Origin: Clostridium sp. UBA1056
GTDB taxonomy: Bacteria > Bacillota > Clostridia > Clostridiales > Clostridiaceae
Reading direction: 5' to 3'
Assembly (NCBI GenBank): GCA_002316385.1
Contig: DCDL01000006.1
Span: 1 to 16,424, forward strand
Length of the DNA: 16,424 bases
A program made the position numbers and the translations under genes. This document shows positions 5,604-14,009 of the stretch, in pieces. How positions within the stretch are numbered: the first letter of the stretch is position 1; the number at the start of each line of letters is the position of its first letter. A model generated the notes under the pieces. It saw nothing but the letters and a program-made list of their open reading frames with translations. It did no database searches and was not told the DNA's origin.

Positions 5604-7580
5604 TTGAAAAAAATTAAGTATATTATTAGTTTTTGTATTATGTTTATAGGACTCTTAATTATCGGAGAAAGTCATATTTTTTATTTAGATAATTTTTATT
5701 CTCAATACGCATATACTACATTATATTTACAAGATAATACAACAAGTGCTGAAATGATTACTGATATTACTAATTCAGCAACTAGTAATGAAGTTAAGGT
5801 ATTTACTTTTGTACAGTCTCATCCAAACAGCTCTCTTACTGAATATGATATTTATGGGACACCAGGCGTTGAAAATTATATAAATGAAAATTCAAATATA
5901 TTTGAAGGAAAGTATACAAGCCTTCTTTTAGGAAGCATTAATTTTAGATTTAACAATATTGATAATGTACCTAATATTAAAAGTCAAAATGAATATTATG
6001 TTATTGGTAGTAAAGAGAATGTTCATCAATTTAAAATGGAATTAATCGACAAGTATGCAGGTAATCATCCTAGACCAGGTTATCCTGATAAAGAATCAGA
6101 AAATAATACCATTGCTATATGGGTACTTATCAGTTGTATTATTTTATTATTTTCCGTTTATGATGTTATTTCACACAAAAAAGAAAATCTTATTAGAATG
6201 ACTATGGGAGAAAGAATAAGTAAGATTATTTTGGAGAATATCCTATTAGATTCTTTTGCTTTTATAACATCTTTTACATTAATATTTTTTATTCTATCTA
6301 AATACACTTACATATTTTTTAATTTTAAAATCTCAATTATATCATTTGTTATTTTATTATGTATTAATGGATTATTATATTTAAGTTTATACTTTTCTAA
6401 GGTAAAAGAGGCTTTTTCTAATGGTGAAAATTCTAAAAAGCTGTTATCACTGAATTATGGTTTAAAGTTGGTTACAACCATTATTACCATTTTTATAATA
6501 TCTAGTAATATAGCTTTTATTTTTCAATCTTGTAGTTTTTATAAGCAAAGAACTTTTTTTGAAGATCATTCCGATTATTACTATGTTAAGTTTATGTATA
6601 AACCAACTGAGAATAGTGATGGCTCTCTGAATAGCATGTGGGAAGAATCTCACGCTGTACAAGAAACATTTTATAAAGAATTTTTCAAAGAATTTAATGC
6701 AACTTCAGTAAAAGATTTATCTTCTGCAAAAAATATAGGAGCTATTTCTGCAAATAGAAATGCTTTTGATCATTTATCCAGTAAAATAGATGAACTTAAT
6801 AGTTTAAACTTAGATAAAGATTTTTACTTTATATTACCTGATGGAATGGAAAATGATCTTGAAATTATTGACGTGCTAAAAATAAATACACCTTTTAATG
6901 AGGTTGTTGATTCTGTTTACGATTATGATGTGATTTATTACCATGATAGTATTGAGGTTGTTGGAATAGACGAGGATTATGTATACGGAAGTCATTTAGT
7001 AAAAAAACCTGCTATTATTTATAATAATATGTCAGAGGATCAAATTAAAAACCTAAAATTTAATTCATTAGATGAAATATATGATCTTATGTACCAAATA
7101 TCATCAGAGGACCAAATTAATAAATTTAACAAATTTATAGCTGAACATGATTTAGAAGGTCAATTTATTCAGAAAATAAATGTTTTAGAAAAATATGAAG
7201 ATATGTGGATTGTAGCAAAAAGAGTTTTATATATTAATTTAGTGTTTAGTGTTTTAGTTTTACTTTTAGAGATTATTATTATTAACTCAATTATTATATT
7301 AGAGTACAAAGTTAATGCTATTGAACTCTCTATTAAGAAAGTCCTTGGGTATAGTATTTTTCAAAAAAACAGGAAAATTATTATGATGACAGTTATAACT
7401 ACAATATCAAGTATACTAATAGCCATTATTGTTAATATAATAATGGAAACTCAGATAGGTCATTATTTGGCTTTGGGAGGACTCATCATCTTAATATTAG
7501 AAGTATCTATTATTACATTTAATATAAATAGAATTGAAAAGTCCAATATTCAAAAGATATTAAAAGGAGGAAATTTATGA
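5604..7580 (+). CDS. Bacteriocin-associated integral membrane protein (DUF1430/bact_immun_7tm type)
   Basis: The likely start is TTG 5604, which has GGGGGA (5591-5596) seven bases upstream; ATG 5580 is in frame but has no ribosome binding site. From 5604 the protein has 658 residues. It has one N-terminal transmembrane segment (FCIMFIGLLIIG), an extracellular domain of about 140 residues, and four segments (WVLISCIILLFSVYDVI; FAFITSFTLIFFILS; IISFVILLCINGLLYLSLYF; TTIITIFIISSNIAFIF). A second large extracellular domain of about 230 residues follows, then three C-terminal segments. This layout matches the integral membrane protein that accompanies lactococcin-972 peptides (TIGR01654-type) and is FtsX/MacB-like. 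It probably forms the permease of the ATPase encoded next, for immunity or export. The genes overlap by ATGA. Confidence 0.82.
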   Translation: MKKIKYIISFCIMFIGLLIIGESHIFYLDNFYSQYAYTTLYLQDNTTSAEMITDITNSATSNEVKVFTFVQSHPNSSLTEYDIYGTPGVENYINENSNIFEGKYTSLLLGSINFRFNNIDNVPNIKSQNEYYVIGSKENVHQFKMELIDKYAGNHPRPGYPDKESENNTIAIWVLISCIILLFSVYDVISHKKENLIRMTMGERISKIILENILLDSFAFITSFTLIFFILSKYTYIFFNFKISIISFVILLCINGLLYLSLYFSKVKEAFSNGENSKKLLSLNYGLKLVTTIITIFIISSNIAFIFQSCSFYKQRTFFEDHSDYYYVKFMYKPTENSDGSLNSMWEESHAVQETFYKEFFKEFNATSVKDLSSAKNIGAISANRNAFDHLSSKIDELNSLNLDKDFYFILPDGMENDLEIIDVLKINTPFNEVVDSVYDYDVIYYHDSIEVVGIDEDYVYGSHLVKKPAIIYNNMSEDQIKNLKFNSLDEIYDLMYQISSEDQINKFNKFIAEHDLEGQFIQKINVLEKYEDMWIVAKRVLYINLVFSVLVLLLEIIIINSIIILEYKVNAIELSIKKVLGYSIFQKNRKIIMMTVITTISSILIAIIVNIIMETQIGHYLALGGLIILILEVSIITFNINRIEKSNIQKILKGGNL

Positions 7581-8185
7581 TTGAAATAAAGAATATATCC
7601 AAAAAATTTGATGATAACACAATATTTTCAGACTTTAATTTAACAATAGAAGATGGAGATTTTATCATATTTTCAGGACCAAGTGGTTGTGGTAAAACAA
7701 CCTTATTAAATATGATTGGAGCAATTGAAAATATAGATGGTGGAGAAATAATTGTTGATGGTATGGATATTAAAGATAAAAGGAATCATTTAAAGTACTT
7801 TAGAACAAAAATAGGATTTTTATTTCAAAACTTTGCATTAGTTGATAATAAAACGGTTAAAGAGAACTTGAAATTTATTCGCAAGGATTGTAAGACAAGT
7901 TTATCAATAGAAGAGGCATTAAAGATTGTAGGGTTAGAAGAAAAATTAAATAAAAAGGTATACACATTATCAGGTGGTGAGCAACAAAGAGTAGCCTTAG
8001 CCAGATTGATGCTTAAAAAATGTGATGTTATATTGGCTGATGAACCAACGGGATCTCTAGATAAAAAGAATGCAAAAGATGTACTTAATATATTAAAACA
8101 ACTGAATGAACAAGGTAAAACAATCATATTAGTTACACATGATGAGGACATAAAAAAACAAGGGAATAGGGTGGTTAATTTATGA
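7577..8185 (+). CDS. ABC transporter ATP-binding protein, lactococcin 972 group
   Basis: The 202-aa ATPase carries every motif of a working nucleotide-binding domain. Walker A is GPSGCGKTT (residues 34-42), the Q-loop is Gln84 in LFQN, the signature is LSGGEQQRVALARL (from 131), Walker B is VILADEPTGSLD (from 151), and the H-loop is His188 in VTHDE. It is short and close to the MacB/LolD class, like the ATPases of lactococcin-972 clusters. The start overlaps the stop of the permease gene by four bases (ATGA), and its own stop overlaps the next start in the same way. It should power the DUF1430 protein, in self-protection or export; the direction of transport is not determined by sequence. Confidence 0.93.
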   Translation: MIEIKNISKKFDDNTIFSDFNLTIEDGDFIIFSGPSGCGKTTLLNMIGAIENIDGGEIIVDGMDIKDKRNHLKYFRTKIGFLFQNFALVDNKTVKENLKFIRKDCKTSLSIEEALKIVGLEEKLNKKVYTLSGGEQQRVALARLMLKKCDVILADEPTGSLDKKNAKDVLNILKQLNEQGKTIILVTHDEDIKKQGNRVVNL

Positions 8186-8628
8186 TTAAGATAAATGGAA
8201 AAAAGATTCTTATATTTATTATATTAGTATTTGTAGTTTTAAATATTAGTTGGCTTTCAATAACATCCGTAAAATATAATAAATTTGTAAAAGATTTACC
8301 TAAATTTGGTCCAGGTCTTTCCTATAGTACACTAAAAGATGGATATAACTATCATGTAAAAAAACCAGGTTACTTACATTATACAGGGAATTTAGCAGTT
8401 TCAAACAGTGAAACAGGTGAACTTTTAATTATATGGCCATTGATATCTGGTGGATATAAGTATGGTATAAGAGTAGAGCAGGATGGGGTGGGATATGAAA
8501 TTTATGTTGATGAAAATATGAACCCAATAGATAAAGATGACACATATGCTGTCCAAGCTATTGAGAAAAATAAAGCTAGTATCGAATCATTACTATCTAA
8601 AGCTAATGAAATGTGGCCGCTAGAATAA
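8182..8628 (+). CDS. Membrane-anchored protein of unknown function in the bacteriocin operon (candidate immunity protein)
   Basis: ATG 8182 overlaps the ATPase stop (ATGA), so translation is coupled and the gene belongs to the operon. The 148-aa product has a short basic N-terminus, one hydrophobic segment (ILIFIILVFVVLNISWLSI), then an extracellular domain of about 115 residues. That domain contains KDGYNYHVKKPGYLHYTGNL, a hydrophobic IIWPLISGG, and a C-terminal amphipathic helix. With a single segment and an outside domain it is either a lipoprotein-like anchor lacking a lipobox or a type II membrane protein. I do not recognise the family. Its position behind the bacteriocin transporter suggests immunity, or a chaperone for the peptide outside the cell; this is inference from context. 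Confidence 0.8.
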   Translation: MIKINGKKILIFIILVFVVLNISWLSITSVKYNKFVKDLPKFGPGLSYSTLKDGYNYHVKKPGYLHYTGNLAVSNSETGELLIIWPLISGGYKYGIRVEQDGVGYEIYVDENMNPIDKDDTYAVQAIEKNKASIESLLSKANEMWPLE

Positions 8629-8645
8629 TAGTAATGATTCGATAC
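8579..8645 (+). repeat. 18-bp perfect inverted repeat spanning a stop codon
   Basis: GTATCGAATCATTACTAT (8579-8596) is exactly complementary to 8628-8645, with a 31-nt loop. The left arm is inside the last codons of the gene at 8182 and the right arm begins at the final base of its stop. No T-tract follows. It could act as an mRNA processing or stability stem before the next gene, or be a trace of an insertion. Confidence 0.7.
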
Positions 8646-8689
8646 ATTAACTAACTTCTTTGCTATACGTAAGATAGGAGATATTGATC

Positions 8690-8974
8690 ATGAAAAAACC
8701 AAAACTAACTACTATTTGTTCATTAGCTATTACTATTTATTTTTTGGTATCATTTATATTCATACATGCGAATCCAATAAGGGTTGCAAGACGTTACACT
8801 TTACGTAATGGATATTTTACAGAAACGTTAAAAGGAACTGCAGAGCTAGAATATACTTCCGATGATAAAGGAAGCGTAATGGTTCGCTTGTTCTATGAAG
8901 ATAACCGCATTTCAGTAATGGACTTGTATAAAACAAAATTAGGATTATGGTTTACATCACACATAGGTATTTAG
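8690..8974 (+). CDS. Small membrane-anchored protein of unknown function
   Basis: ATG 8690 follows AGGAG (8676-8680) by nine bases; an in-frame TTG at 8684 is too close to that site. The 94-aa protein has MKKPKLTTICSLAITIYFLV followed by SFIFIHAN, a signal anchor or uncleaved signal without a lipobox. The outside domain is about 65 residues: RRYTLRNGYFTETLKGTAEL, then YTSDDKGSVMVRLFYED. Like the product of the upstream gene it is one anchor plus a small beta-rich domain, and both have a GY..x..G..x..YT pattern. That resemblance is too weak to claim homology. It is 61 bases downstream in the same direction and lies before the next terminator, so it may be the last gene of the bacteriocin operon. 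Confidence 0.65.
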   Translation: MKKPKLTTICSLAITIYFLVSFIFIHANPIRVARRYTLRNGYFTETLKGTAELEYTSDDKGSVMVRLFYEDNRISVMDLYKTKLGLWFTSHIGI

Positions 8975-9095
8975 CAAAGTTTAATCAAAATATAGCCTAT
9001 AATTTTTATGGTAATTGGTTTTATTAATAGAAAAAGTAAGAGAGAAAAATAGTGGCTTGAACATAATAATAGCTGACAATGGTTGTATAAGACGC

Positions 9096-9136
9096 AAAAC
9101 ACCGTAAAATTCTGATTTGAATATTACGGTGTTTTT
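9096..9136 (+). terminator. Intrinsic terminator of the bacteriocin operon
   Basis: AAAACACCGTAA (9096-9107) pairs perfectly with TTACGGTGTTTT (9124-9135), with a 16-nt loop, followed by TATTTC. The A-run on the left arm lets it also serve the convergent minus-strand gene at 9152-9373. A near-copy lies at 9454-9493. Confidence 0.75.
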
Positions 9137-9151
9137 ATTTCATCAATTAAA

Positions 9152-9373
9152 TTATTCTGTTTCTTTTAATTTTTTAACAATTTCTTCTGATTTTTCATAG
9201 CAAGATATCACAAAAACTGCAAGTGCTGTGGTGATTCCAATTTTAAAGAATACCCCAGCCACTGGCAGTAAGAAAGATATCTCCATTGAAGTTCTATCAT
9301 ACATAATAATACAAGAAACTACGCATGTAATACTTATGAAAAGTGAAATTAAAGATATTAAATACTTTTTCAT
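9152..9373 (-). CDS. Small two-TM membrane protein, unknown function
   Basis: Read on the minus strand, ATG 9373-9371 opens a 73-codon frame with a TATAAT at 9418-9413, 40 bases upstream, and only a weak ribosome binding site (TAGG at some distance). The product has two hydrophobic segments: LISLISLFISITCVVSCII and VFFKIGITTALAVFVISCY. It ends with a charged helical tail, EKSEEIVKKLKETE. I do not recognise a family. It is convergent with the bacteriocin operon and flanked by two near-identical hairpins. It could be a holin-like or toxin-like small membrane peptide, or simply a hypothetical protein; nothing in the sequence decides. Confidence 0.55.
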   Translation of the reverse strand: MKKYLISLISLFISITCVVSCIIMYDRTSMEISFLLPVAGVFFKIGITTALAVFVISCYEKSEEIVKKLKETE

Positions 9374-9442
9374 CTTTTATTCTAACCTACTTCCATTATC
9401 TTCTTTAAATATATTATACATTAAAACAGGTGCTTACAGTTG

Positions 9443-9493
9443 TATCGCAACTCAAAACACTGTAAAATTCTGATTTAAATAATACGGTGTTTT
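9443..9493 (+). repeat. Second copy of the terminator-like repeat
   Basis: GTTGTAT..CGCAA..CAAAACACTGTAAAATTCTGATTT matches the sequence at 9083-9135 with few changes. The hairpin pairs 9454-9464 with 9483-9493, including one G-U wobble. It sits upstream of the minus-strand gene at 9152-9373, so the two copies bracket that gene as direct repeats. Confidence 0.6.
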
Positions 9494-9647
9494 AAGAAAT
9501 TATTTTATAATAAATTTGAATTAATATATATTATTGCTATTTTACATTAACGATTAAAAGATTGGCTTTAGAATTGTATTACAATATAATATTAGTGTAT
9601 CTATATATAAAGTCGTGTGTTTATGAGTATATGTAAAACAGGAGGAA

Positions 9648-9766
9648 GGGTCGTAGCCGCTCTTTACCCCATTTTGAAGAAAAGCAGAGAGCCCAAATCT
9701 CTGATTTGGTAATAATCGCTTTCACAGAGTGCGATGGGAGTATTAGAGCGGATAGTCATCGAATAA
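9648..9766 (-). repeat. Structured repeat, copy D, expanded loop, opposite strand
   Basis: Read on the minus strand this copy begins TTTTATTC, then GATGACTAT, CCGCTCT, AA and TACTCCCAT. It closes with ATGGGGTA, A, AGAGCGG, CTACGACCCT. The internal-loop strands and the main stem match copies A to C. The 12-nt apical loop is replaced by about 55 nt that carries its own hairpin (CCAAATC/GATTTGG, plus strand 9693-9699 with 9703-9709) bracketed by GCTTT/AAAGC. The outer stem TTATCC/GGATAA is lost, since TTCCTCC stands where GGATAA would be. The trailing hairpins of the other copies are absent. It looks like an older or more complete relative of the family. Confidence 0.65.
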
Positions 9767-9775
9767 AATCCTAGT

Positions 9776-9819
9776 AAGCGGTAAATAACGGTCAATGTGA
9801 TTAGTTATTTATCGCTTTT
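9776..9819 (+). terminator. Hairpin with T-tract upstream of the bceA-like gene
   Basis: AAGCGGTAAATAAC (9776-9789) pairs with GTTATTTATCGCTT (9804-9817) over 14 bp with one G-U wobble, followed by TTTGTATTT. It insulates the transporter operon from upstream transcription, or acts as an attenuator in its leader. It marks the point where the base composition becomes less AT-rich. Confidence 0.6.
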
Positions 9820-9958
9820 GTATTTACACAGTAAGTATATCTTTTTCAAAAAACTTTCCCTTGAGTAAAAAGCGTTAAAAAGATTGCGTGAATTGCTCAT
9901 GGCAAAGGTAGGCTAAGGAGTTATACTAAGGTACGTAATACGAAAGGAGCGAGATTTT

Positions 9959-10708
9959 ATGAGTATATTACTTACAGCAAAAGAAGTTACTAAAATTTAT
10001 GATAACCAGCCAAAACCCGGTTTAGATCATGTTTCCTTTGATGTGAAAGCTGGAGAATTTTTAGGTATTATGGGGGCGTCTGGCTCTGGCAAGACAACCT
10101 TGTTGAATGTTCTTTCTACTATTGATGAACCTACCAGTGGTGAAATTATAATTAATAAAGTTAAAATTCAGCAGTTGCGTGAAAACCAGGCTGCTGATTT
10201 TAGAAAAGATAATCTAGGTTTTATTTTTCAGGAATATTTCTTATTGGACAGCTTAACCGTTCATGAGAATATTGCTGTACCGTTGACTTTGCTTCATATA
10301 CCTGCAGAGGAAATTGACGAAAAGGTTGAGGAACTGGCCAAACTCTTCGGCATTGACTCACAATTGAACCAATACCCAAGTGAGCTATCAGGTGGCCAAC
10401 GACAACGTGTCGCCGCAGCCCGTGCAATGGTAAAACGACCACCGCTGATTTTTGCTGATGAACCTACAGGTGCTCTAGATTCCAGTTCTGCCACAGAACT
10501 ACTAGGTGCCCTTAGTGAAGTAAATGAGTCTATGGGTACAACTATTTTGATGGTAACCCACGATCCCTATGCAGCAAGCTATACAGATCGAATCCTATAC
10601 TTTAAAGACGGTCATATTATTTCTGAATTAAAGAAAGATGGCCGTCATCGCAGGGAATTCTATGAGGCTATTATGAATGAGTCCGCTCGACAAGACGGAA
10701 ATCGGTAG
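9959..10708 (+). CDS. BceA-type ABC transporter ATP-binding protein
   Basis: ATG 9959 follows AGGAG (9945-9949) by nine bases. The 249-aa ATPase has Walker A GASGSGKTT (residues 39-47), Q-loop Gln91 in FIFQEY, signature ELSGGQRQRVAAARA (from 142), Walker B LIFADEPTGALD (from 163) and H-loop His201 in MVTHDP. The FQEYFLLDSLTVHENI and DGHIISEL segments are typical of the BceA/VraD group. That group energises removal of cell-wall-active peptides such as bacitracin or lantibiotics from their lipid targets. Its permease is encoded 14 bases downstream. Codon use is clearly less AT-biased than in the bacteriocin genes, suggesting a separate origin. The specific drug is not predictable. Confidence 0.93.
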   Translation: MSILLTAKEVTKIYDNQPKPGLDHVSFDVKAGEFLGIMGASGSGKTTLLNVLSTIDEPTSGEIIINKVKIQQLRENQAADFRKDNLGFIFQEYFLLDSLTVHENIAVPLTLLHIPAEEIDEKVEELAKLFGIDSQLNQYPSELSGGQRQRVAAARAMVKRPPLIFADEPTGALDSSSATELLGALSEVNESMGTTILMVTHDPYAASYTDRILYFKDGHIISELKKDGRHRREFYEAIMNESARQDGNR

Positions 10709-10722
10709 AGGGGGCGGATACA

Positions 10723-12690
10723 ATGAAATTATCAAAAATCGCATTTAAGAATCTGAAACGGAATTTTTCCTTTTATTCTCTCTACCTATTTTCCGTTTCC
10801 TTTGTGCTGATGATTTTCTTCTGCTTTATTTCATTCTCAAAGAATGAGGTAATCATGGAGTGTATCTCTTCAGATGGCAGGGTAGAAACCATGTGCCGTA
10901 CTGTAGCAGTTTTTGTAATGGCCTTTGTTATTTTCTATATGTCCTATTCAAACAAATTTTTTATGCGTCGCCGTATGAAAGAATTGGGGGTATATGCTTT
11001 GCTTGGCTATCGGAAATCAGCCATGCTAAAACTGTTAACAATAGAAAATGTTTTTATCTGTATTGGTGGACTGATCATTGGTATTGTAACTGGTAGTCTG
11101 CTTCACAAAGGATTGACGGTAGGCATTACTGTATTGCTTGATCTGTCCATTGATATTAATAGAATTCCATTTATCAATTCGGAGGCTGTTTCCTTTAGTC
11201 TGCTATTTGTACTTGCTGTGATTTTTGCACTTACATTGTCCAATACAAAGCTACTTTGGAAAAGCACTCTATTGGATCTAGTTCGTTTGGAAAAGAAAAC
11301 TGAGAAGCCAATAAAAATTCGTAATTGGTTGGCTGTGATTGGTGCCATTCTTCTTGTAGCGGGATATGCTCTTGCACTGGATATAACAAAAGGAAAAAGC
11401 TCAGTATGGCATACCATCGGCTTTTCACCTATTGCTTTGCTAACTATGCTATGCGTGGTGAGTGGAACTGCACTGTTTATTTATTCTTTTCTACCTTATG
11501 TTTGTAAGCAGATAAAAAAGCACAAAAGAAAGCTATACCACGAGAATACAATCATTGTGGTGCCAAAATTCATGCATCGTATTCGTTCCAACGCAAAGTC
11601 ATTAATACTGTTGATTCTGCTCTCTGCTGGTACTTTGACTATTTTAGGCTCTACAATTCTGTCAACTTGGTATCCCATTGCAGCTCTGGAAAGGATCATA
11701 CCTGCTGGAATTGAATTTAGGGTAACAAATGCAGAACAAAGTGAACAGGCATTGGCCGCATTAGATCAAGCTGTGGGAGGAGATAATTATCAAATCTATG
11801 AAACGAAGATTTTGAAAACTACAGCTACTTCAGATAAACTACCCATTGAGTATAATGTAAGTGCGGATAAAGGACGAGAACCGGGCTTTGAATGCATAAG
11901 TGAATCAGATTATGCTTCTCTCTTGAAACTACAGGGAAAACAGTTGAAAATCCCTGATCTTAAAGACAAGGACTGTGCTTTGATTAAATATCGTCCAGAT
12001 CAGAGTGATATTGGAGCGGTATATCATCTTGATTTGGGCAAGGGAGAATCTGCAGATTTGACGGTTACGGATATCAGTCTGCAAAACCCTATTGGCTTTG
12101 GAAACAGCATCAGCACCTTGGTGGTATCAGATGGAGTTTATAAAGCCATGGAGGAAAATGGAATAAGCCCTATTACTGTAATGAGTATCGGCGGCGAAAA
12201 TATCCGTTCCAGTAAAGTAGCTTACGAAGCAATTTATTCAATCATGCCGGATAATCCATATTTGGTAAGCGCTTATCAAAGGCAGAAAGAATTGGTACAT
12301 TTAAATAGTTCCACCCTTCTTCTAATTTGCTTTGCCACAGTTATTTTCCTAATTGCTACAGGCAGTATCCTCTATTTTCAAAATATCTCTGCCGTAACAT
12401 ATGATAAGGACGATTATGAAATCATGAGTAAGATGGGATATAGTACCCCTATGATAAAGAAGGCAATTCGTAGACAGACGCAGATTTACTTTCTAATACC
12501 TTATGTACTGGGATTACTCCATAGCATTTTTGCACTAATCTGTTATAAATCTGCCTTAATGGATGACTTGCTGGGAAAGAGCAGCGCTGTTATGGTTCCT
12601 ATTATTTTTTCCATTGCCCTGTTTTCTGTGATTTATATGATTTACTATCAGGTAACGAAGTATTCCTGTTATAAAATTGCATTAAGCTAA
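10723..12690 (+). CDS. BceB-type ABC transporter permease
   Basis: ATG 10723 has GGGGGCGG just upstream and lies 14 bases after the ATPase gene. The 655-aa protein starts MKLSKIAFKNLKRNFSFYSL, the usual opening of BceB/VraE permeases. It has a first segment (about residues 18-38), an FtsX-like block of three segments containing RRRMKELGVYALLGYRKSAM, and a middle group of segments. A large extracellular domain of about 200 residues (roughly 320-525, AALERIIPAGIEFRV..) follows, then three final segments (STLLLICFATVIFLIATGSI..). The large outside domain between segments 7 and 8 is diagnostic of this family and, in BceAB, couples to the sensor kinase. Here the nearest kinase is not of the usual BceS kind. 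Confidence 0.92.
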   Translation: MKLSKIAFKNLKRNFSFYSLYLFSVSFVLMIFFCFISFSKNEVIMECISSDGRVETMCRTVAVFVMAFVIFYMSYSNKFFMRRRMKELGVYALLGYRKSAMLKLLTIENVFICIGGLIIGIVTGSLLHKGLTVGITVLLDLSIDINRIPFINSEAVSFSLLFVLAVIFALTLSNTKLLWKSTLLDLVRLEKKTEKPIKIRNWLAVIGAILLVAGYALALDITKGKSSVWHTIGFSPIALLTMLCVVSGTALFIYSFLPYVCKQIKKHKRKLYHENTIIVVPKFMHRIRSNAKSLILLILLSAGTLTILGSTILSTWYPIAALERIIPAGIEFRVTNAEQSEQALAALDQAVGGDNYQIYETKILKTTATSDKLPIEYNVSADKGREPGFECISESDYASLLKLQGKQLKIPDLKDKDCALIKYRPDQSDIGAVYHLDLGKGESADLTVTDISLQNPIGFGNSISTLVVSDGVYKAMEENGISPITVMSIGGENIRSSKVAYEAIYSIMPDNPYLVSAYQRQKELVHLNSSTLLLICFATVIFLIATGSILYFQNISAVTYDKDDYEIMSKMGYSTPMIKKAIRRQTQIYFLIPYVLGLLHSIFALICYKSALMDDLLGKSSAVMVPIIFSIALFSVIYMIYYQVTKYSCYKIALS

Positions 12691-12979
12691 TAAATTAAGG
12701 GGAAAGTATGTCTTCATTGCAAAGGTGAGAATATATTAAGAAATTGCAAATATAATGGTAAACGTACAAAGTAGTATACCTTATAACTGTACTATAATTA
12801 AAGATTTCAAGACAATACAGTCGATGTTTGTATAAGTTTTATTTAATTCATATTTTTATTGGAATTATAATCCATGAATTATGTATAATAAGAATATGAA
12901 GTAAATAACAATTGTATTAAATTGTGAGTTAGATAAATAGGAGGTTTAATGCTATTAGAAGATTGGAAGGAGTGATTTA
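12691..12979. other. Intergenic stretch between permease and DinB-like gene
   Basis: No clear terminator follows the permease. A seven-codon frame (ATG 12708, after AAGGGGAAAG) is probably chance. ATTGCAAA occurs twice, 28 bases apart, around 12716 and 12744. A TATAAT near 12883, with TTGGAA 19 bases before it, may be the promoter of the next gene, though the spacing is long. Confidence 0.35.
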
Positions 12980-13627
12980 ATGAAAACAAAGCAGGAACGT
13001 TCAGAAATTTTCAAGTCGTTTCAAACAAATATAAAAAGAAAAAATTCTTATGAGCTTGGGAAAAAACAACTATTTGAACTTAGAGATGAATTGTTGTTAG
13101 TATATGATTATATATTTACAACTTGTAACTTTGATGATTTCGTAAAAATGCCTCTTTCTACTGATAAGACGATAGCATATTATCTATATCATCTAACTCG
13201 CATTGAAGATACTACATCAAACACTTTAATTGCAGGAAAAGAACAAATTTTCTTTGAAAAGCATTATAATAAATTATTAAATTCGCCTATTATAACTACA
13301 GGTAATGAGATAGAACGTGATAAATTAGTTGAATTTAGTACAATATTAGATATAAATCAATTGAAAAACTATATGACTGATGTTTTAACTAATACAAATA
13401 ATATAATAAAAGATATGAGTTATGAAGATTCAAAAACTAAAGTATCTAATGATAGAAAAGCAGAGTTGGTGAAACTTCATACTGTGTCAGATAATGAAAA
13501 TGCTTTTTGGCTTGTTGATTATTGGTGCAAGAAAACATATGCTGGGTTGTTGCTTATGCCATTTTCAAGACATCAAATGCTGCACCTAGATGGTTGTTTA
13601 AGAATAGTAAACAAAATAAAAAAATGA
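12980..13627 (+). CDS. DinB-like (YfiT/DinB fold) protein
   Basis: ATG 12980 follows AAGGAG (12967-12972) by seven bases. The 215-aa, mostly helical protein shows the DinB-type metal-site pattern. There is a first histidine in YYLYHLTRIEDTTSN (His71, followed by R-x-E-D), and two late histidines in RHQMLHLDGCLRI (His198 and His202). DinB proteins are four-helix-bundle, metal-binding proteins, often thiol transferases or of unknown activity; some respond to DNA damage. This one is longer than the usual 150 to 170 residues. Its AT-rich codon use contrasts with the transporter genes before it and the kinase genes after it, so it may have been inserted between them, or the two may have arrived separately. 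Substrate unknown. Confidence 0.6.
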   Translation: MKTKQERSEIFKSFQTNIKRKNSYELGKKQLFELRDELLLVYDYIFTTCNFDDFVKMPLSTDKTIAYYLYHLTRIEDTTSNTLIAGKEQIFFEKHYNKLLNSPIITTGNEIERDKLVEFSTILDINQLKNYMTDVLTNTNNIIKDMSYEDSKTKVSNDRKAELVKLHTVSDNENAFWLVDYWCKKTYAGLLLMPFSRHQMLHLDGCLRIVNKIKK

Positions 13628-14009
13628 CACTTTAGTGATCATTGTATATTAAATGAACAATATTAATAATATACGGACTAAAGGATCAATTATTTGGGCA
13701 CTAAGTGCTTTTGTAGATTTAGTTTCTTTTGGAGTTCCAAATCTAGAAATTAGTATAGTAAAATATGCTAGGAAAGTGGACAGCTTAAATTGTCCACTTT
13801 TATTATGTTCATATATCAATATTGGTTTAAAATAGAGCCTAATATTATTGTTAGCGAATGCCATTTGCATAAGTAAGAATATAAATCTTTAATTTAGTTA
13901 TTCCGAAGCAGCAGAACGTTAATAATATAGGTACTTATTCAATATTTATTTAGATTAGTTTATTTTGTGAAAGCCCCCAAAGTTTTAAGGAATCATTTAG
14001 AAAACTTTC
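13628..14009. other. Intergenic stretch with a hairpin
   Basis: The only strong structure is AAAGTGGACA (13773-13782) with TGTCCACTTT (13791-13800), a perfect 10-bp stem with an 8-nt loop and TATTAT after it. This may be the terminator of the DinB-like gene. Short frames on both strands cross this hairpin and have no ribosome binding site, so I call no gene. Confidence 0.45.

Noticed and set aside
9648..9766. tRNA gene
   Set aside because: No cloverleaf: there is no T-arm consensus and no 7-bp acceptor stem in the right register.
13653..13835. 60-codon frame after the DinB-like gene
   Set aside because: A strong hairpin (13773-13800) lies inside it, there is no ribosome binding site, and an opposite-strand frame is equally open.
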